A DNA stretch of 64,000 nt from assembly GCA_040357565.1 (NCBI GenBank), contig JBDODJ010000049.1. The stretch is one strand, 5' to 3'. Within the stretch, counting starts at the first letter, position 1. Every line of letters begins with the position of its first letter. The position numbers and the translations under genes were made by a program. Under the pieces are notes generated by a model, which worked only from the letters and a program-made list of their open reading frames with translations, searched no databases and had not been told where the DNA came from. The stretch comes from Cercozoa sp. M6MM. Taxonomy: Eukaryota > Endomyxa: Ascetosporea. Below, in pieces: positions 48,262 to 62,250 of this stretch.

Positions 48262-49474
48262 AACCGAAACTCACTGCCGGCTACTGTATCTTTCCGAGTC
48301 ACGAGTCAGCTCAGTTCAACCCCACTTAGTTCAATACAGCCAGGTCAGGTAGTTCGTTCAGATACAGTACGTTTGCGTAATAATATCGTACAATAAGCGA
48401 AGTTCCGAAGCAACTTGACGACGACCCGTTCACAGTTCAGGCGCCTTATGCAGGGTGGTCTAGCCTTATGGAGGGAGGTCTAGCCACCACGAAGATGGAG
48501 GACAAGAAAAAGCTTTGAGCAGCCCACCACTGTTGGTCCGCTGGGAAGTGCAGTTTCATCACTTTATTCATCAGAAGCCTGAACAAAGTGAAAGCTTGAA
48601 AAACACCTTCAAAACATGCTGCCTATACACGAAGCTTGAAAAACCTTCAAAAAATACACAAAAAGCGCATCACGAGTACGCGCAGGCGACTGGTAGTTCC
48701 CGCTTTACCGCCACCATCTCCTCTGCCCCGTCTACACCCCTTTCCATTCCCCCAGCAGGACCACACGCGCCTCGTGTCGGCGGTATTTCGCAGTTGTTGA
48801 CGACGGCGCACTCCCAGGCCCAGCCCGGAGGTACTTGCCTTCTCATCCTACGAACAGATACCCGACTTGACGTGACAGGGACAGTTGGTCACGGTCGGTC
48901 TTCTCGTAAATAATCGGATTCGAAGGTCGGTTCAGGTTCATTTTGAATTCGTTTCACTCGTCCAGCCCACTACAACGCAGCCCAACGGCGACTGGACGCG
49001 ACTGTGACTGAGTCGCACGCCTCTGGTGTACAATATGCGTCCTTGCAACCGCACCGACGCGACGAGCACTTTCTTCAGTTCAGTTAAAATACCCTTGCGT
49101 TGTAGCGTACTGACCTGAGGCTGACACTGAACCTAAAACTGTACTGTAGTTAGTTAAGTCTGTCTGGTACTGTAGTACCGTACTGTAGGCTCAGTAACAA
49201 ACTAGTAGTGCACCGTAGTCGGCGTTATTATTCGCGTGTCTGTAGTCGCGAAAGGGAAGACCGGCCCTGGGGTGCAACGATTTCAAGATGATCATACGAC
49301 AGACGCCCGTTCAGTTGAACTTTGGCGACTCCTTCGAAAGCAGCTGGGACAGTAAGCGACGATTGTGCCGTCGGAGGTACTCACGAACAATGCTATCAAT
49401 GTCACACAACATATCGACAACAAAGTGAGAAGCACACAACACATCGACAACAACAAAAGCAAAATCGATTGAAT
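48262..49474. other. Intergenic region, no supported gene
   Basis: About 1.2 kb. Contains short direct repeats (TAGCCTTATGGAGGGAGGTC-like near 48455-48485) and a C-rich tract near 48715-48760. Possible exons near 48770-48830 fit no reading frame convincingly. Confidence 0.4.
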
Positions 49475-50035
49475 TTACATCTCAACGAGCGGGGTCAAGT
49501 CGACTTGCGCCAAAGATTCCGGCACAATGACGATGCGCAGCTGTCTGGCAGGGTTGGGCAGGTCCATGAACGCCGGGTTCTGTGCAAAGTTATCAGTTTA
49601 ATATCTATGAGAAAGAGAAACGACGTGAGGCAATCGCCAATATACCGACTGCTCGGGTTGCTGCGACTGCTGCTGCAGCTGCTGCTGCTCTTCTGCTTCT
49701 TCTTCGAGGCTGACAGCCTCAACGTTCTTCATGCAGCTGGTGACGATGCGCATGATGCCGCGCATCAATTTCTTGGCGCCATTGGCGCAGCGATTCAAAA
49801 CTCTCTGCTCGGAAACCAAAAACAATATAACAGGTCACGACAAACCACACTCTCGCAAAACAGCCCACAGACGCCTCACAACGCTTTAATGAGGACCACG
49901 AGCCACTAGCGGCCACAAACTGCACGCTGAACACCGCAGCGGATATGAAACCAAAAAACACCATATCCAAAGCGGGAAATTTCGGCACTGGGGTGCTTGT
50001 TCTTCCAGGTCGTGTTCACACTCTCTGTGGGTCAT
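49475..50035 (-). CDS. Unrecognised small protein
   Basis: Not recognised. Three exons can be linked: MTHRECEHDLEEQAPQCRNF (ATG 50035), then RVLNRCANGAKKLMRGIMRI, leading into a Glu/Gln run (EEEAEEQQQLQQQSQQPEQ), and NPAFMDLPNPARQLRIVIVP ending LTPLVEM at TAA 49477-49475. About 120 aa. The first join uses a weak GTTTCA donor. No signal peptide or membrane helix. Confidence 0.45.
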
Positions 50036-50229
50036 TCTAAAGATCCAAAAGGCAGGTGTGAGACAAAGAGTTTTTGTACATTTTTCGAATAAACCAGACC
50101 TAGGACATGGCTACAATCGGCGCAGAGGCGAACCAAAGCCTCGATCTATCCACATGTGGTTCCATACCATTTTCGGTCCACGGTAGCACTTGTCCTGAAG
50201 CGGCTAGAAACGGCACTTCCGGCTTTAAA

Positions 50230-51300
50230 ATAGCTATTTTAGCTATCGCAAGCTGCGTGGTAGAAATACAAGTACTCATAGAGTTGGTAGAGCACCGCGG
50301 ACACGCCAAAGACCGAGCGAGCAAAATGTCACTTTTCGCGTGTCACAAATGTCACTTTTCGCGTGTCACAAATCGGACACTCGCTGGCAGTACGAGTCGT
50401 CTGGCCGCTCTCATTGACGAGTACGCAGTATTTACAGTATATTACACATGTCTATATCTCTAATAAACGACACTAGAAGCCCATTTCGCCTGCTGCCGAG
50501 TACTGTAGCCAGCTTTTTGGTCTGTAGCCAGCCTTCTGCGCCACTGCCACTGAACACCTTTTCTGTGTCTGTGTCGCCTCTGGCACCAAGAGCCAGTTTC
50601 CGTCAGTTACATGTGCCTGCAGTAGGTCAAAAACCGTCAAGAGCACTTGGGCGAGCAAGCCGGGTGTTGTGCAGACCGAGCAAAAGCGCCGTGTGCAATC
50701 GCGCGATGTGAGCCTGTTCGAGCTGCTGGTAGAAGCGGAACTTCTCTTGCTTGCGGCTTGATGACACTTTGATGTGGCTTTGCCGACTTGTAGTTGCCTG
50801 TGAGCGGGATGAGTCAACTTCAGCGAACTAGATTGTGACGCTAAATTTACCCGATGGCTTTGCCGACATGAGTGTGTCAATTGCAGCGAAGTAGGAGAAT
50901 GACACTCAAGCTTTTTCGCAGCTTTCTCTTTTTAGGCTTCGGCCAACTGTCTAGTGTTGGTGTTTCTAGCCTTCGCTTTTGCTGTCCTGCCTGCACTTTC
51001 TCGTCTATAAGTTTACAATGCTGTTGCGGCACACGTTTCGGGGCTGCATCGAGGACATCGCTCGAGTCGCCAATTTTGAAGCTGAAAGCAGATAAAACTT
51101 ACTTTGAACTGCTCGGCAAACTTCGAGGTTTCTCGCTGGAGCCGCTGCGTCCGTCGCTTGTCCTGCTTTCCAACTCGTCGAGTTCTTGCGAGAGCAGAGA
51201 CAAATCATGCCCTGTGCTTGCACGTCTAGATCTATTGGAACTCCTCGCCTGCTCCTCGCAAAACAGACTCTCGATTAAATCCAAACAAACAAACAAACGT
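50230..51300 (-). other. Possible coiled-coil gene, not resolved
   Basis: Minus-strand pieces with coding character: SLLSQELDELESRTSDGRSG, DSSDVLDAAPKRVPQQHCKL, then a basic PKPKKRKLRK, RKQEKFRFYQQLEQAHIARL, and a hydrophobic VLYQLYEYLYFYHAACDS at the end. The frames do not join cleanly by GT-AG introns longer than about 30 nt, so no gene model is offered. Confidence 0.3.
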
Positions 51301-51348
51301 GAACTGAACTGGAATCATTCCTGCTGTCCGCGTGGACCAGAAATATAA

Positions 51349-51735
51349 GAAGAATATTACAGGTACCGTCAACGGAGCAGAGGTTCTTTGACGACACCTA
51401 ATCGAGACTCGAGAGTTTAGACAGAAGTATGTTTAGACGACGGTTCAGGCCTTCCCCGTTGACGGGAAAGAACACTCTGCTGAAACGATCCAAATGTTGA
51501 TTCGCCTTTTTGCAGCGAGAGCTAGGTAGTGTCTGCAGGGACATATTAAGACCAGTAGCACTTAGCTCTTACGTTACGAGTCGAAGTAAATCTTGTGGGT
51601 AAACTTTAGAACAGTCAAACTATTCGAACTGTACACTATACAAATCAATTGAGTTGAGTGGCGAAGTCAATGAGCGCCTAAGTGCGGTCGACTGGGCTCC
51701 AAGAGACTCCGGTGCTCTGCGAGCTGTGACTCGAC
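51349..51735. other. Intergenic region, nothing supported
   Basis: About 390 bp downstream of actin; no ORF, repeat or RNA recognised. Confidence 0.4.
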
Positions 51736-53110
<1,375 letters not shown>

Positions 53111-53481
53111 TGTGATGCGTGTGTGATGTAATGAAACAATCAAAACAAAGTGTGATGAGAGAGTCTCGTTGCGCCGAAACGCGTGCCTCCTTTGCGGAAA
53201 CTCCCCAAAGCGCGTGCCCGATTTCTTTGCCGTTTTTTGCCAGTTGTGGTGTCTTAAATCTAAATAAAATGCTGCTCCTGTATCCTAAAGAGTTATGAGC
53301 ATACATTGAGTAGAGTGAACACTGCTATAAACCGCAAAATGTTGCAGTCTAGAAAAACTGTCATTCCGCATTTGTAGCCACACCAGTTTTCCCGTAGCCA
53401 CACCAGTTTTCCCGTCGTGTGCAGACTTCTGTGACTTTGCATGCACTCGAGTAGCTGATTTATGTTGTTTAAACTTCACAA
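53111..53481. promoter_or_regulatory. Upstream region of actin
   Basis: About 370 bp between the actin start and the stop of the CCCH gene. Contains a direct repeat of TAGCCACACCAGTTTTCCCG (two copies, 53376-53415). Must include the actin promoter; no TATA box evident. Confidence 0.4.
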
Positions 53482-54929
53482 TCACTGTCGGAGCTCGTGT
53501 TGACCATGTGCAAAGCAGCATTGGTCTCCGAGTCGGCAGTAGCCTTTTTGATCGTGGCGGCACAGCTGCGTCTTAATCTTGTCGGTGCACATCACCTGCG
53601 GTGGCTCCCAATGCAGTGGCTCCCGGTGCAGTGGCTCCCAGTACGGGCCGTTGGCATGCTTGTGCTGGTAGTAGCTGAGCTCGCTCTGAGTGTGTGCAAA
53701 GTTGCAGTTGTCGCCCCGCCGACAACCACCAACTTGCCGTTCCTCGTGTCGGCACATCTGCGTCTTGTACCGGCCGACCGAGGGACCACTTGAGGGACCG
53801 GAAGGTGGAGAAGGCACCATGTGGGGCATGCCATGTAGATTCAGTGGGATAGCAGATGGGCGGGGCTCGTCGCTACAGCACATGTAAACTTACAGTTAAT
53901 AAATACATTAAAGATATTTATACAAGCACGCAGAATACCGCATCGGCACTGTGCAGGTGCGTTGGGTCGCTTGAGTCAGTGTCTCCATTTGTGGAACTGG
54001 GTACCAGTGAGACTGAGACTGTCCCCAAGTTTGTGCCGGCCCGTGGTGATACATTCCGACTGTTTGTTGACAGTAAGGTCCAGTAAAGTCCGGGAAACGA
54101 CAAGGAGGCGGAGTCGGCACTTGCGAACGATAGTCTCGACTTTGGACAGCACTCCAAGTCCATTCAGGCGGCACTCCGTCACTCGAAATCTCCGAAGGAG
54201 CTGCCTGTATGCATATTTGAGACAAGACATTGAGGGACCTGCTGCACCAGAGTACCCGAGCTGCAGGGCTTGTGTCTTCCATCCTGTCGAGCCACTGGGT
54301 ATGTCGAGGCGACTGAGGGGCGCTGTGACATCGCTCTGCCTCTGCCGCCTCTACGTTTTTACAAATTCCGGGGCTGGGATATAAGTTGCGTGGTTTCCTT
54401 CATACCAGCTACGCTGACATCGAGGCGAGAAGGCATGCTTTCCGTGTCCCAGGTTTCCGCTGGCGGTGCCTCTTGCCCAAGGAAGTCGTCCATTTTCGAA
54501 AGATCAGCACGAGACAACTGAGCCAATGAGTCTTCTACAACGATCATTGAGTCTAAAACCGATGGCAGTAAGAACTAAAAGTCGCTGTACCGTACTCGTC
54601 ATCGAGCAGCGGGACACCACGACGAGGAGGCAAGCTTCCTGTTTCAGTTTGCCCACTGGTATCCAACAGATGCGAAGGAATCATGTCTTCCGTCGTAAAC
54701 GAAGCGTCTCCAACTGTGTTTCATGTGTCTCACTTCAGTTGAACCGTGACGAACAAAAACACCTCATACCGCTTGCTTCCTCTTGCCCACTGGCATAGGA
54801 TGAGAACGTCCAAGTGGCGTCGTTTTCGCTTTCGATGTTGCGCAGCATTGCGTTGTCACACGCTGGGAGGTATCGGGCCAGCTGCTGTTGCTTGCACTGA
54901 CATCCAGAAGTTAGCAAATCCAGCGCCAT
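53482..54929 (-). CDS. Tandem CCCH zinc-finger protein (ZFP36/TIS11-type spacing)
   Basis: Tandem CCCH proteins bind AU-rich mRNA elements and control mRNA decay. ATG 54929 (MALDLLTSGCQCKQQQLARY) leads through short exons (NTVGDASFTTEDMIPSHLLD; DSMIVVEDSLAQLSRADLSK; GVPPEWTWSAVQSRDYRSQV) rich in Ser, Gln and Pro. The last exon holds both fingers. Finger 1 is YKTQMCRHEERQVGGCRRGD plus NCNFAHTQ (C-x9-C-x5-C-x3-H). Finger 2 is IKTQLCRHDQKGYCRLGDQC plus CFAHGQHEL (C-x7-C-x5-C-x3-H). A YKTQMC/IKTQLC lead-in before each finger matches the TIS11 style, although the spacer between fingers is longer than usual. It ends GQHELRQ-TGA. Confidence 0.8.
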
Positions 54930-55033
54930 GGCAACTTGCAAGAAGCCCGCTTGCGCCGGCGCGTTGACTGTTAACGACACCTCCACTGCTAGTCGAATTG
55001 AGTTTTAAGCACGAGCACCTTTCACTAAGTTAC

Positions 55034-55532
55034 TCATTGGCAGGCTATACCAGAGTCAGCAGTCGTTTCGATGGAAGTAATGCGAATTTGTCGCGCAAGC
55101 ATAGTTTCGACGGTTCCAAACAGATTAGTTATGGTAATCGAACCGCTCACGCGCCCTAGCATCAAAGCGTCCCACGATAAAGGCGTGCTGAATATCCACA
55201 ACACACCAATTTATACTTTCCCCCGCAGTGTATTCCCTTTGCGTAAAAGGTACTTACGCAGACGCTCCAGTGCAGTGACCGGCGGCACCGGTTTTCCAAA
55301 GTTGTCTCAAGTGCTCAAAGTAGGTGTCAACAGCGATCTTCCAGTTCGACGCCTCCTAAGAAAAGCAACCGGAACATCGAACGAATCTACGCTGAAACGA
55401 CTGTACCACGCTTCGGCAAGACGTAGCAACTTCAATTTTCACGTTGAAGCGAGACGAACTCCGACTCGCCGACGCAGATGCGAGATTGGCCAGAACAGCC
55501 GCGCAAATCGCAAGGACGAACATTAACTGCAT
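55034..55532 (-). CDS. Small secreted protein of unknown function
   Basis: Not recognised. Three phase-consistent exons (55532-55407, 55355-55258, 55187-55034) encode 125 aa. ATG 55532 opens a clear signal peptide (MQLMFVLAICAAVLANLASA) with likely cleavage after ASA. The mature part reads SRFNVKIEVATSCRSVEASN, YFEHLRQLWKTGAAGHCTGA, GRVSGSITITNLFGTVETML, and ends ADSGIACQ-TGA. It has three cysteines, and a helical stretch followed by a beta-like stretch. The model is convincing because all three junctions keep phase and give normal amino-acid composition. The stop lies about 100 bp from the CCCH gene start on the same strand. Confidence 0.65.
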
Positions 55533-55744
55533 TTTCGCAAAAGTAGGGTGCGAACTAGAGCACCTCGTTTCACAAGCGCGCTGGCTTTCCATTCAGTTAC
55601 GCCGAAAGTCGAAAAGCCCGACACGTGCCATACGGACTCGGACACCCCCGGCACGCCGGTCTGTTTTAGTTCGAATGCGTGCGTGCGCGTGAGATAAAAG
55701 AAACCATGCCAACTATGTTTCGTAAACTGAAGTTCAGTGAAAAC

Positions 55745-58700
55745 TCAAGCCGCGACAGAGACTAGATCGGGTCGACGGCGCGCCAGTCGGCGCAGCTTGC
55801 GGTGCACAGCGGCGAGTTGCTTCAAGTGCTCGTTGCCGCCGCGGTCGTCCTCTTCATTGTACTATACAGCGAGATTTAAAGTCCAGCTAAGCTCCACAAC
55901 AGAGCCAAAAAAAGGAGGTACCACAGGAGGTGCGATGGCCTCGCAGTGGACGGCAAAGTGCGCAAAAGTGTCCAATTGCGACTCAAAGTCGAATTCGCAA
56001 TGCTTGCTGTCATTTTCGGCATCCTTAGCATCCTCAGCATCCTCAGCATCCTCAGAGTCTTCTTCTTCGCGCATCTCGCTGTCACTGGAGTCGGTGTCAT
56101 CCTCCGAGTGCAACTGATCGTTCACGCTGCAGTAGCGTTCGATGGCAGCGGCCTGCGACAGCTCGAGTTGCCGTTCGATGTGCTCAAAGTGGGCCAGTCG
56201 AGAGGCCACGAGATCGCTGTCTTCCGAAGGCTCTGCGTCGACCACAGCGACTGCACCAGACTCCAAAGTAGACAGTAGGCAGTGCACACAATACAAACAC
56301 AGGCTACCTGCTTGGTCGTGATCGAGGTCCCTCGGTGCGGAAAGATCGGCACCGCGGCACAGAGAACACCCGAGCGAGAACTCGGTTCCGTTGGGGGGAT
56401 GCGACACGCCAAGCGGACAGTTCTCAGCGTCTGTCCAACATTTGTTGCACAAGAAATACACAGCCTAAAGTGGCTACAGCACCAGAAACTACCTCCACAC
56501 TGCTCGAGCTCGTCTGCACTCTTGGTGGTCATGTAGTCTGCAGCAAGCAAAGCAAGCACACCAAACATCACAGGAGTGCTAAATCTCTAGACACACAAAC
56601 GCACCGTGATTCTCCTGTCGCTGGTGACATTTCGCGCAGAACTGACAAAAGAGATATCGTAATTTTGTTTTTTTTTTGGCGAAACGCTGCGATGATCACC
56701 GCAGCTGCAAGCAATAAAAATCTAAAAAGTCAGGTACGTGCGTGGTGCCCCAACAGAAGAACGTCGCCGGGGAACAACAAAAGCGGCACTTCCAGAGAAT
56801 ATTTTCACGTCCATGCACGGCACACGCGTCGCTGTTTTATTCGCACTCAAGTCAGTTGGAGAAACGACAGAAATACGAAAAAGAAAAACAACGCTGTACC
56901 TGCCAATGCCACTGCAGGCACCACAAACAAGTTCGTCGGCGTTGTTGTTGTCGCCACGAGCGAGACCATCGTCGCACTCTTGACGCCCCTTTAAACAACA
57001 CCGGTCACTCCAACAAATACGAAAAAGACAACGCAAAATTACGCCGAAATACGGCTTGCGACACTTGGCGCAGCGATAGAACGCGAACCGTTTCATGGCT
57101 ACAACGCATTTCAGCATCACTGTTATGTGTAGACAGTGTAGCCACTGTACCATAGCCTGTCGGATTGCGGTAGTACGAGTCCGTCTTGTCCGTCACTTGC
57201 TCGCACTGCAGCAGTCCTTCCGACTCGAGTCGACGGAACGCGCGTTGTGCTATCTCGCGGTGCAGTTGCTACACGCACTCAACATCAAAGCAAAGCAAAG
57301 CGCACTCGAAGCACACTCGAAACATCGCAAAGGAACTTCGCAAAGCGCACTTGAAATATCGCAGGTGCACGGCGCACTCGAAATCAAAGCGAATCACACT
57401 CGAAACAGCACGAAGCTCACTCGAAATTAGCGAAGCTCACTCGAAATTAGCGATGTACATTCGAAATTAGCGACGGACACTCGAAATTAGGAAACAAACT
57501 CGAAACAAAACAAAGCAGGCGCGAAATAGCAAAACACACTCGAAGCAAAGCAGAGCACACGTGAAACATCGCAAAGCACACTCGAAGCGTCGCAAAGCAA
57601 AAACACAGTCTACCTGAAGCGGAAGCAGGAGTTGCTGCAACTGCGCAGCGCCGCCGATGGCAGATTTGAGATCAATGGCGCGTTTCTCCTTGAGGTCACT
57701 TCGATCACTTCGATCACTGCGATCACTGTGGTCACTCTGATCGTCGTCGTTGTTACTGTCGGTCGTGCGACTACGCTCGCCAATCGAGACGGTTTCTGCG
57801 TCTTGTTGTAGCCACATGCGCGACTTGCAGATCGGACACTGGAGGGGGGGGGGGGGTAAGGGGAGGGGCAAGGGGGTAGGGTAAACACACCTCGAGGAAG
57901 CCGAATGAGATGTGCGGCGTGCACCATGCCTGCGGAATAAAAAGGGGGTAAGGGCGGAATAAAAAGGGTTAAAAGGGGGGTAAAACTCACCTGAGTCAGT
58001 CGTGTGCGCAGACACGCGTGATGGAACACGTGTCCACATGCCAACTGTATACACACATACCTATATATATATATATATGAATACAACATGCCTAATACAT
58101 ATTCATGAATATATAACTCGATGCCGGTGTATATATATATATATACATATAGATATATGTTTGTGTAGATATATTGTAGCCAGGCGTACGGTCCATTTGT
58201 ACCTGTGTACACGGCGCAGCCTTAAGTGAGTCGGTGCAGCAGATGGCACACAGGTCGCTGCCTTCCGAGGCGACGATCCAGTCGGACACGCGGCAGCGCG
58301 TCGGCACGTCCACTGGTGTCTCACACACTGGGGCGGGGGGGGGGGGGGTAAAGGGGAGGGGCCGAGGGGGGGTAAAACTACCAGGCAGGTCGTCTTGCAT
58401 CTTGCACTCCTCGATAGCGGCAATTTCGAGCGTCTCGCGCTGCTGGATTCGCAGGATGCACTCGCGTTCCAGACAGTGCAGATGCTGATGTGCACCCTCG
58501 CCTGCACGTGCAAAATGACCACATGATCGCACAATGTGACCACTCAGTGAGAGTGAGTGACCACAGTGATCACAGAGGGTACCACGTGTGCCGGCACATG
58601 GGTGACCACACGGCAAGGTCGCCGTACAGCAAGCGTCGCGTTTGACTTGGCACTCGTCGCCGTTGCACACCTTCAGCAGCGCACGCGACGGCGGTGGCTT

Positions 58701-61700
58701 TGTGCCATCTGGGGGGGGGGGGGGTAAGGGGGGGGGGGGGTGGGGGCTAAGGGAGGGTAAGGGTACCACGCGCAGGCTCGCAGAGCGTCTTGCCCGGCAG
58801 CAGCGGCACCGAGCAGAAGCGACAACGCGCCGCCGTCTGGAGCACCTTGTAGTCGGCACATGTGAAACCTGCGTGGTACGGTGACACCTGAGTGACCACA
58901 CACACACATACCGTCATTGATCCTCCACTGATCCTTATTGATCCCAACTGAACCGTCTGTCACTCACTTACATTGCACTGACGACAGAAGGTCGCCAGAC
59001 AGTCCGAATTTCGACACAGCACGCGATGGCTCCTGCGGGGGGGGGGGGGGNNNNNNNNNNNNNNNNNNNNNNNNNNNNNNNNNNNNNNNNNNNNNNNNNN
59101 NNNNNNNNNNNNNNNNNNNNNNNNNNNNNNNNNNNNNNNNNNNNNNNNNNAAAACTACATGAAGTGAGATTGCGCTGCGACGTCATCGTCACTCGCGAAA
59201 GTGCGACCGTCCACCCTGAGCTCAAATTGCGATGACTTGCGATTTGAATTGAGTTGAGTTGAGTTGCGATGAGTTGAGTTGAGTTGAGTTGAGTTGAGTT
59301 GAGCTGAGTTGCTTTTGAAAGTACCCGACAATACGATTAAAGTCAGGCGCATCCTCATCGCCAACATCGCCGACCTGCACACACGCATACATACACATCA
59401 GACAAAAATGAACACACTCGAACCAACACCTGCAGTACCTCAAACTCGAAACTCATCGAGCAAGATGGACACGAAACGTAGCGATCAGCGTTTTTCTCCT
59501 GCAGGAGAAACGCTGAATTCGACAAAATAAACTTGTCTAGTTTTCGAGAAATCAAGCGATACGAGGTGTTCCTTCAACGAAGCGTCCAAAAACGTGTCAA
59601 ACTCGTCCTTTTTCAACAGCTCGCGCAAATCCACGACTGTGAAATCTCGCTCCTTTCAAAATTTGCAACAAATTTCAGCATTGACAAAACTTTCACTTTC
59701 GAAAACTTTGATTGTTCAAGTACTAAATCGGCGCAGTTGCCTTTTTTCAGGTGCGCGAAGATGCGCAATCGCAAGCAGCGCACGCTGCATACGCAATTCC
59801 GTAATTTCGAAATCAAAACAAAGCTAAATAAGCAAAGCAAAGCACAAAGCAAAAAGTACCAAGTCGGCTCATCGTCAACTCGATCCTCGGGGAAGCGTGT
59901 GGCGAACTTCTTGCGTTTCTCCAGGTGACGGTTCGTGCAGTACAAGAAGTCAGGAGGCACTTGGCGACGACACAAGTGACATTCCTCTTTCGACAAATGC
60001 ATCGGCATCGAGTACTCTCTATTTAAAAAAAGCAAAAGCGATGCACTCTTTAAATTGAAGCGAAACAAACGAAAAACGAACTTACAACGGAAGCGACGGC
60101 ATTAGTGCCTCTGACATCTGCTGTCGCAGGCACCACTTCGCTTGCCGGATCGCGTCGCTAATCAAAACGAAGCGCAATTTTGGAAATTTCACCAAAGCCA
60201 TTTCGAAATTAGCGACGAAGCAAAGCTAGTGTGAAAGTAGCGAAATACCTGAGATTAGCCAAGCAGAAGACGTCGTCACTGCGAAAAAAGAAACTGCGAC
60301 GTCGCAGGCCCAAAGCTTCGTCGTCCAGCACGACGTTGTTTTCGGAGTCGTCGCGAATGAGGGCGCTGCTGTCGCTGGCGGAAGCACCTGCGCGCACTTC
60401 GAAGCAGTCCTCGCCGTGAGTGCACACGAATGTCCACGGCGTGATCTGCAGCGTCTCTTTCGCTTCGCTCTGCGCGAGACTCGTGCGAATCTCGAGTTGC
60501 GACGTGTCGCTTCGCAGCACCACGAACGCGTTTCGCCAACGCGCCGGCCCGTTGCCTCGCACCGGTGCCGACACCGACGACGCACCCACACTCACGAACG
60601 CAGCTGCGACGAATCATTTCAACTCACTCAACTCAAGCAACTCAACTCAAAACAACTCAACTCAAGCAACTCAACTTGAAAGCAAAGCAAAACACAAAAC
60701 TCAAGTACAAGCAGCAATCCGACGTGACCAATCGTCCATCCAGTGCACGTGACGACCGAAATCACAGATCAGATGCGACTACACAATGCCAGACATACAA
60801 AGCAAAGCAAAGCGAAACTCAAAAACGAAGCGAAACTCGAAGCAAAGCAGAACTCGAAACAAATCGAAACACTCGAAATACCAGCGACGAATCCGCCTGA
60901 GCACCGCGCCCGTGCAGCACGTGCGAGTGAGGGTCGTACAGCGAGTGTTGCAGCGCAAGCAATGCCGAAATCGAATCAGCGACGCTCGCAAACTCGAAAA
61001 TCACGGTTACGCAGCGCTGAGCGGCCGGAGAAAGTTCGCACTCGACGCCGCTGTCGCTTTGAAGCAGTTCGGCCTGCATCGCTTGCTCCTCGAGTGTGCT
61101 GGCGCGACTCAAGCGATCGAAAGCGTTGTTCTTGCACTCTTCGAGAAAAGCTTCGTCGCCGCTTTGCGTGGCATCGTTTTGCATCGCATCGCTCGAGTGG
61201 CTTCTAATCCCACTCGAGTCAGTCACGTTGCTTTCACTCGCGCGCGAACTCGACCGACTCGAGAGTTGCGACGTCGCTTTGCCGCCTCGAAGCACTGTGA
61301 TTCGCTTCAACGGCGCTATGTCGGCCACGTTGTCGACAAAGTAGGCCAAAGCAACGGCGCCGTTATCCACAGGCAGTCGCAAACCACTCTGATCAAACAC
61401 ACTCGAATCACACAAAGTCGCACTCGAAACGAAGCAACAATTTCGAAACAAACAAAGCTAAACTCGAAACGAAGCAACAATTTCGAAACAAAGCTAAACT
61501 CGAAAGGAAGCGAAAATTTCGAACAAAACAAAGCTAAACCCGAAATCAAGCGAAAGCTTGCGAAACAAAGCAAAGCAAAGCGAAAAACCAACGAAAGTAC
61601 CACGTAGAGTTGTCGCGAGGGTGAGCCCATGAGTGGCAGCATACGCTGCGACAACAGAATGCGTCGCACGCGCTGTTGATCCTGAAGCGACAGGTCGGCG

Positions 61701-62250
61701 GAGCAGCCGCTGCTGCGACAGTACTTGGCGAGGTGCTCGAGTGCCGGGTTGAGCATGTCAGGCGGCGACCACGGAGCTTCGCCCATGAGTTGCCGCATGT
61801 CGATGCTGAACTTGGCCAAGTCGAGCGCACGCCAGCTGCGTTCAAGTTTCGTGAGCGACTGGATGATCCCGTTGATCGCTGGTGATCTACAGTTACACCA
61901 CCGTCATACACACTCACACACAGACGGTGTGTGCCACAAGGTACGTGATCATGGCACGACGCAGAGTGAGGTGCAGTGTGCCACGTGACACTCCGGCGCG
62001 CGCACTCGACGGCGTTCCCGGGGCCGATTGCTTTGGCTACACCAAGTCAAAATTAAAAACAGCGGACATATTAGCGGAAGAAGAAAAATACGAAAAAAAA
62101 ACTCTTATTGACTCAAAATACATCAAATTCAAAAATGAGCGGAGGAATGAGCGGAAATAGGAAAATACAAAAAAAGCAAAATTAAAACCAAAGTACAGAA
62201 TAATGCCCAGCATCGTTGCCAGCGTTGTCGTCATTTCTCAGTGCCTGTTG
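55745..62250 (-). CDS. PHR-family (MYCBP2/Highwire-type) RING-Cys-relay E3 ubiquitin ligase, C-terminal part
   Basis: PHR ligases transfer ubiquitin by a cysteine relay onto threonine. In minus order: zinc-binding repeats (CNGDECQVKRDACCTATLPC, GHPCAG), then the RING (GSDLCAICCTDSLKAAPCTQ; LACGHVFHHACLRTRL; TPHISFGFLECPICKSRMWL). Next are the helix to GLLQCEQVTDKTDSYYRNPT, FAFYRCAKCRKPYF, GGRQECDDGLARGDNNNADE and LVCGAC. The tandem cysteine domain follows: [20 protein letters not shown] joined to CAKCHQRQENH, then DYMTTKSADELEQCG, ENCPLGVSHPPNGTEFSLGC and SLCRG. A low-complexity acidic tail ends LARRRPDLVSVAA, TGA 55747-55745. Upstream exons (LERSWRALDLAKFSIDMRQL; ARWRNAFVVLRSDTSQLEIR) may belong to the same gene. 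RING and relay domain are clear; the 5' extent is not. Confidence 0.85.
57290..57610. repeat. Intronic dispersed repeats (ACTCGAAATTAGCGA / GAAGCAAAGC family)
   Basis: Degenerate copies of CACTCGAAA[C/T][A/T][A/T]CG and AAAGCAAAGC fill the intron between two exons of the PHR-ligase gene. The same words recur at 60625-60890 and 61430-61600. Confidence 0.7.
59051..59150. other. 100-N assembly gap in a G-run
   Basis: The gap starts inside a poly-G stretch (59037-59050), i.e. poly-C in the sense of the minus-strand gene. Confidence 0.99.
59243..59303. repeat. (GAGTT)n tandem repeat in an intron
   Basis: About twelve copies of the 5-bp unit GAGTT with two interruptions. Confidence 0.9.

Noticed and set aside
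50107-50463. 118-codon plus-strand ORF
   Set aside because: No splice context or family; the opposite strand shows equally plausible coding, so neither is claimed.
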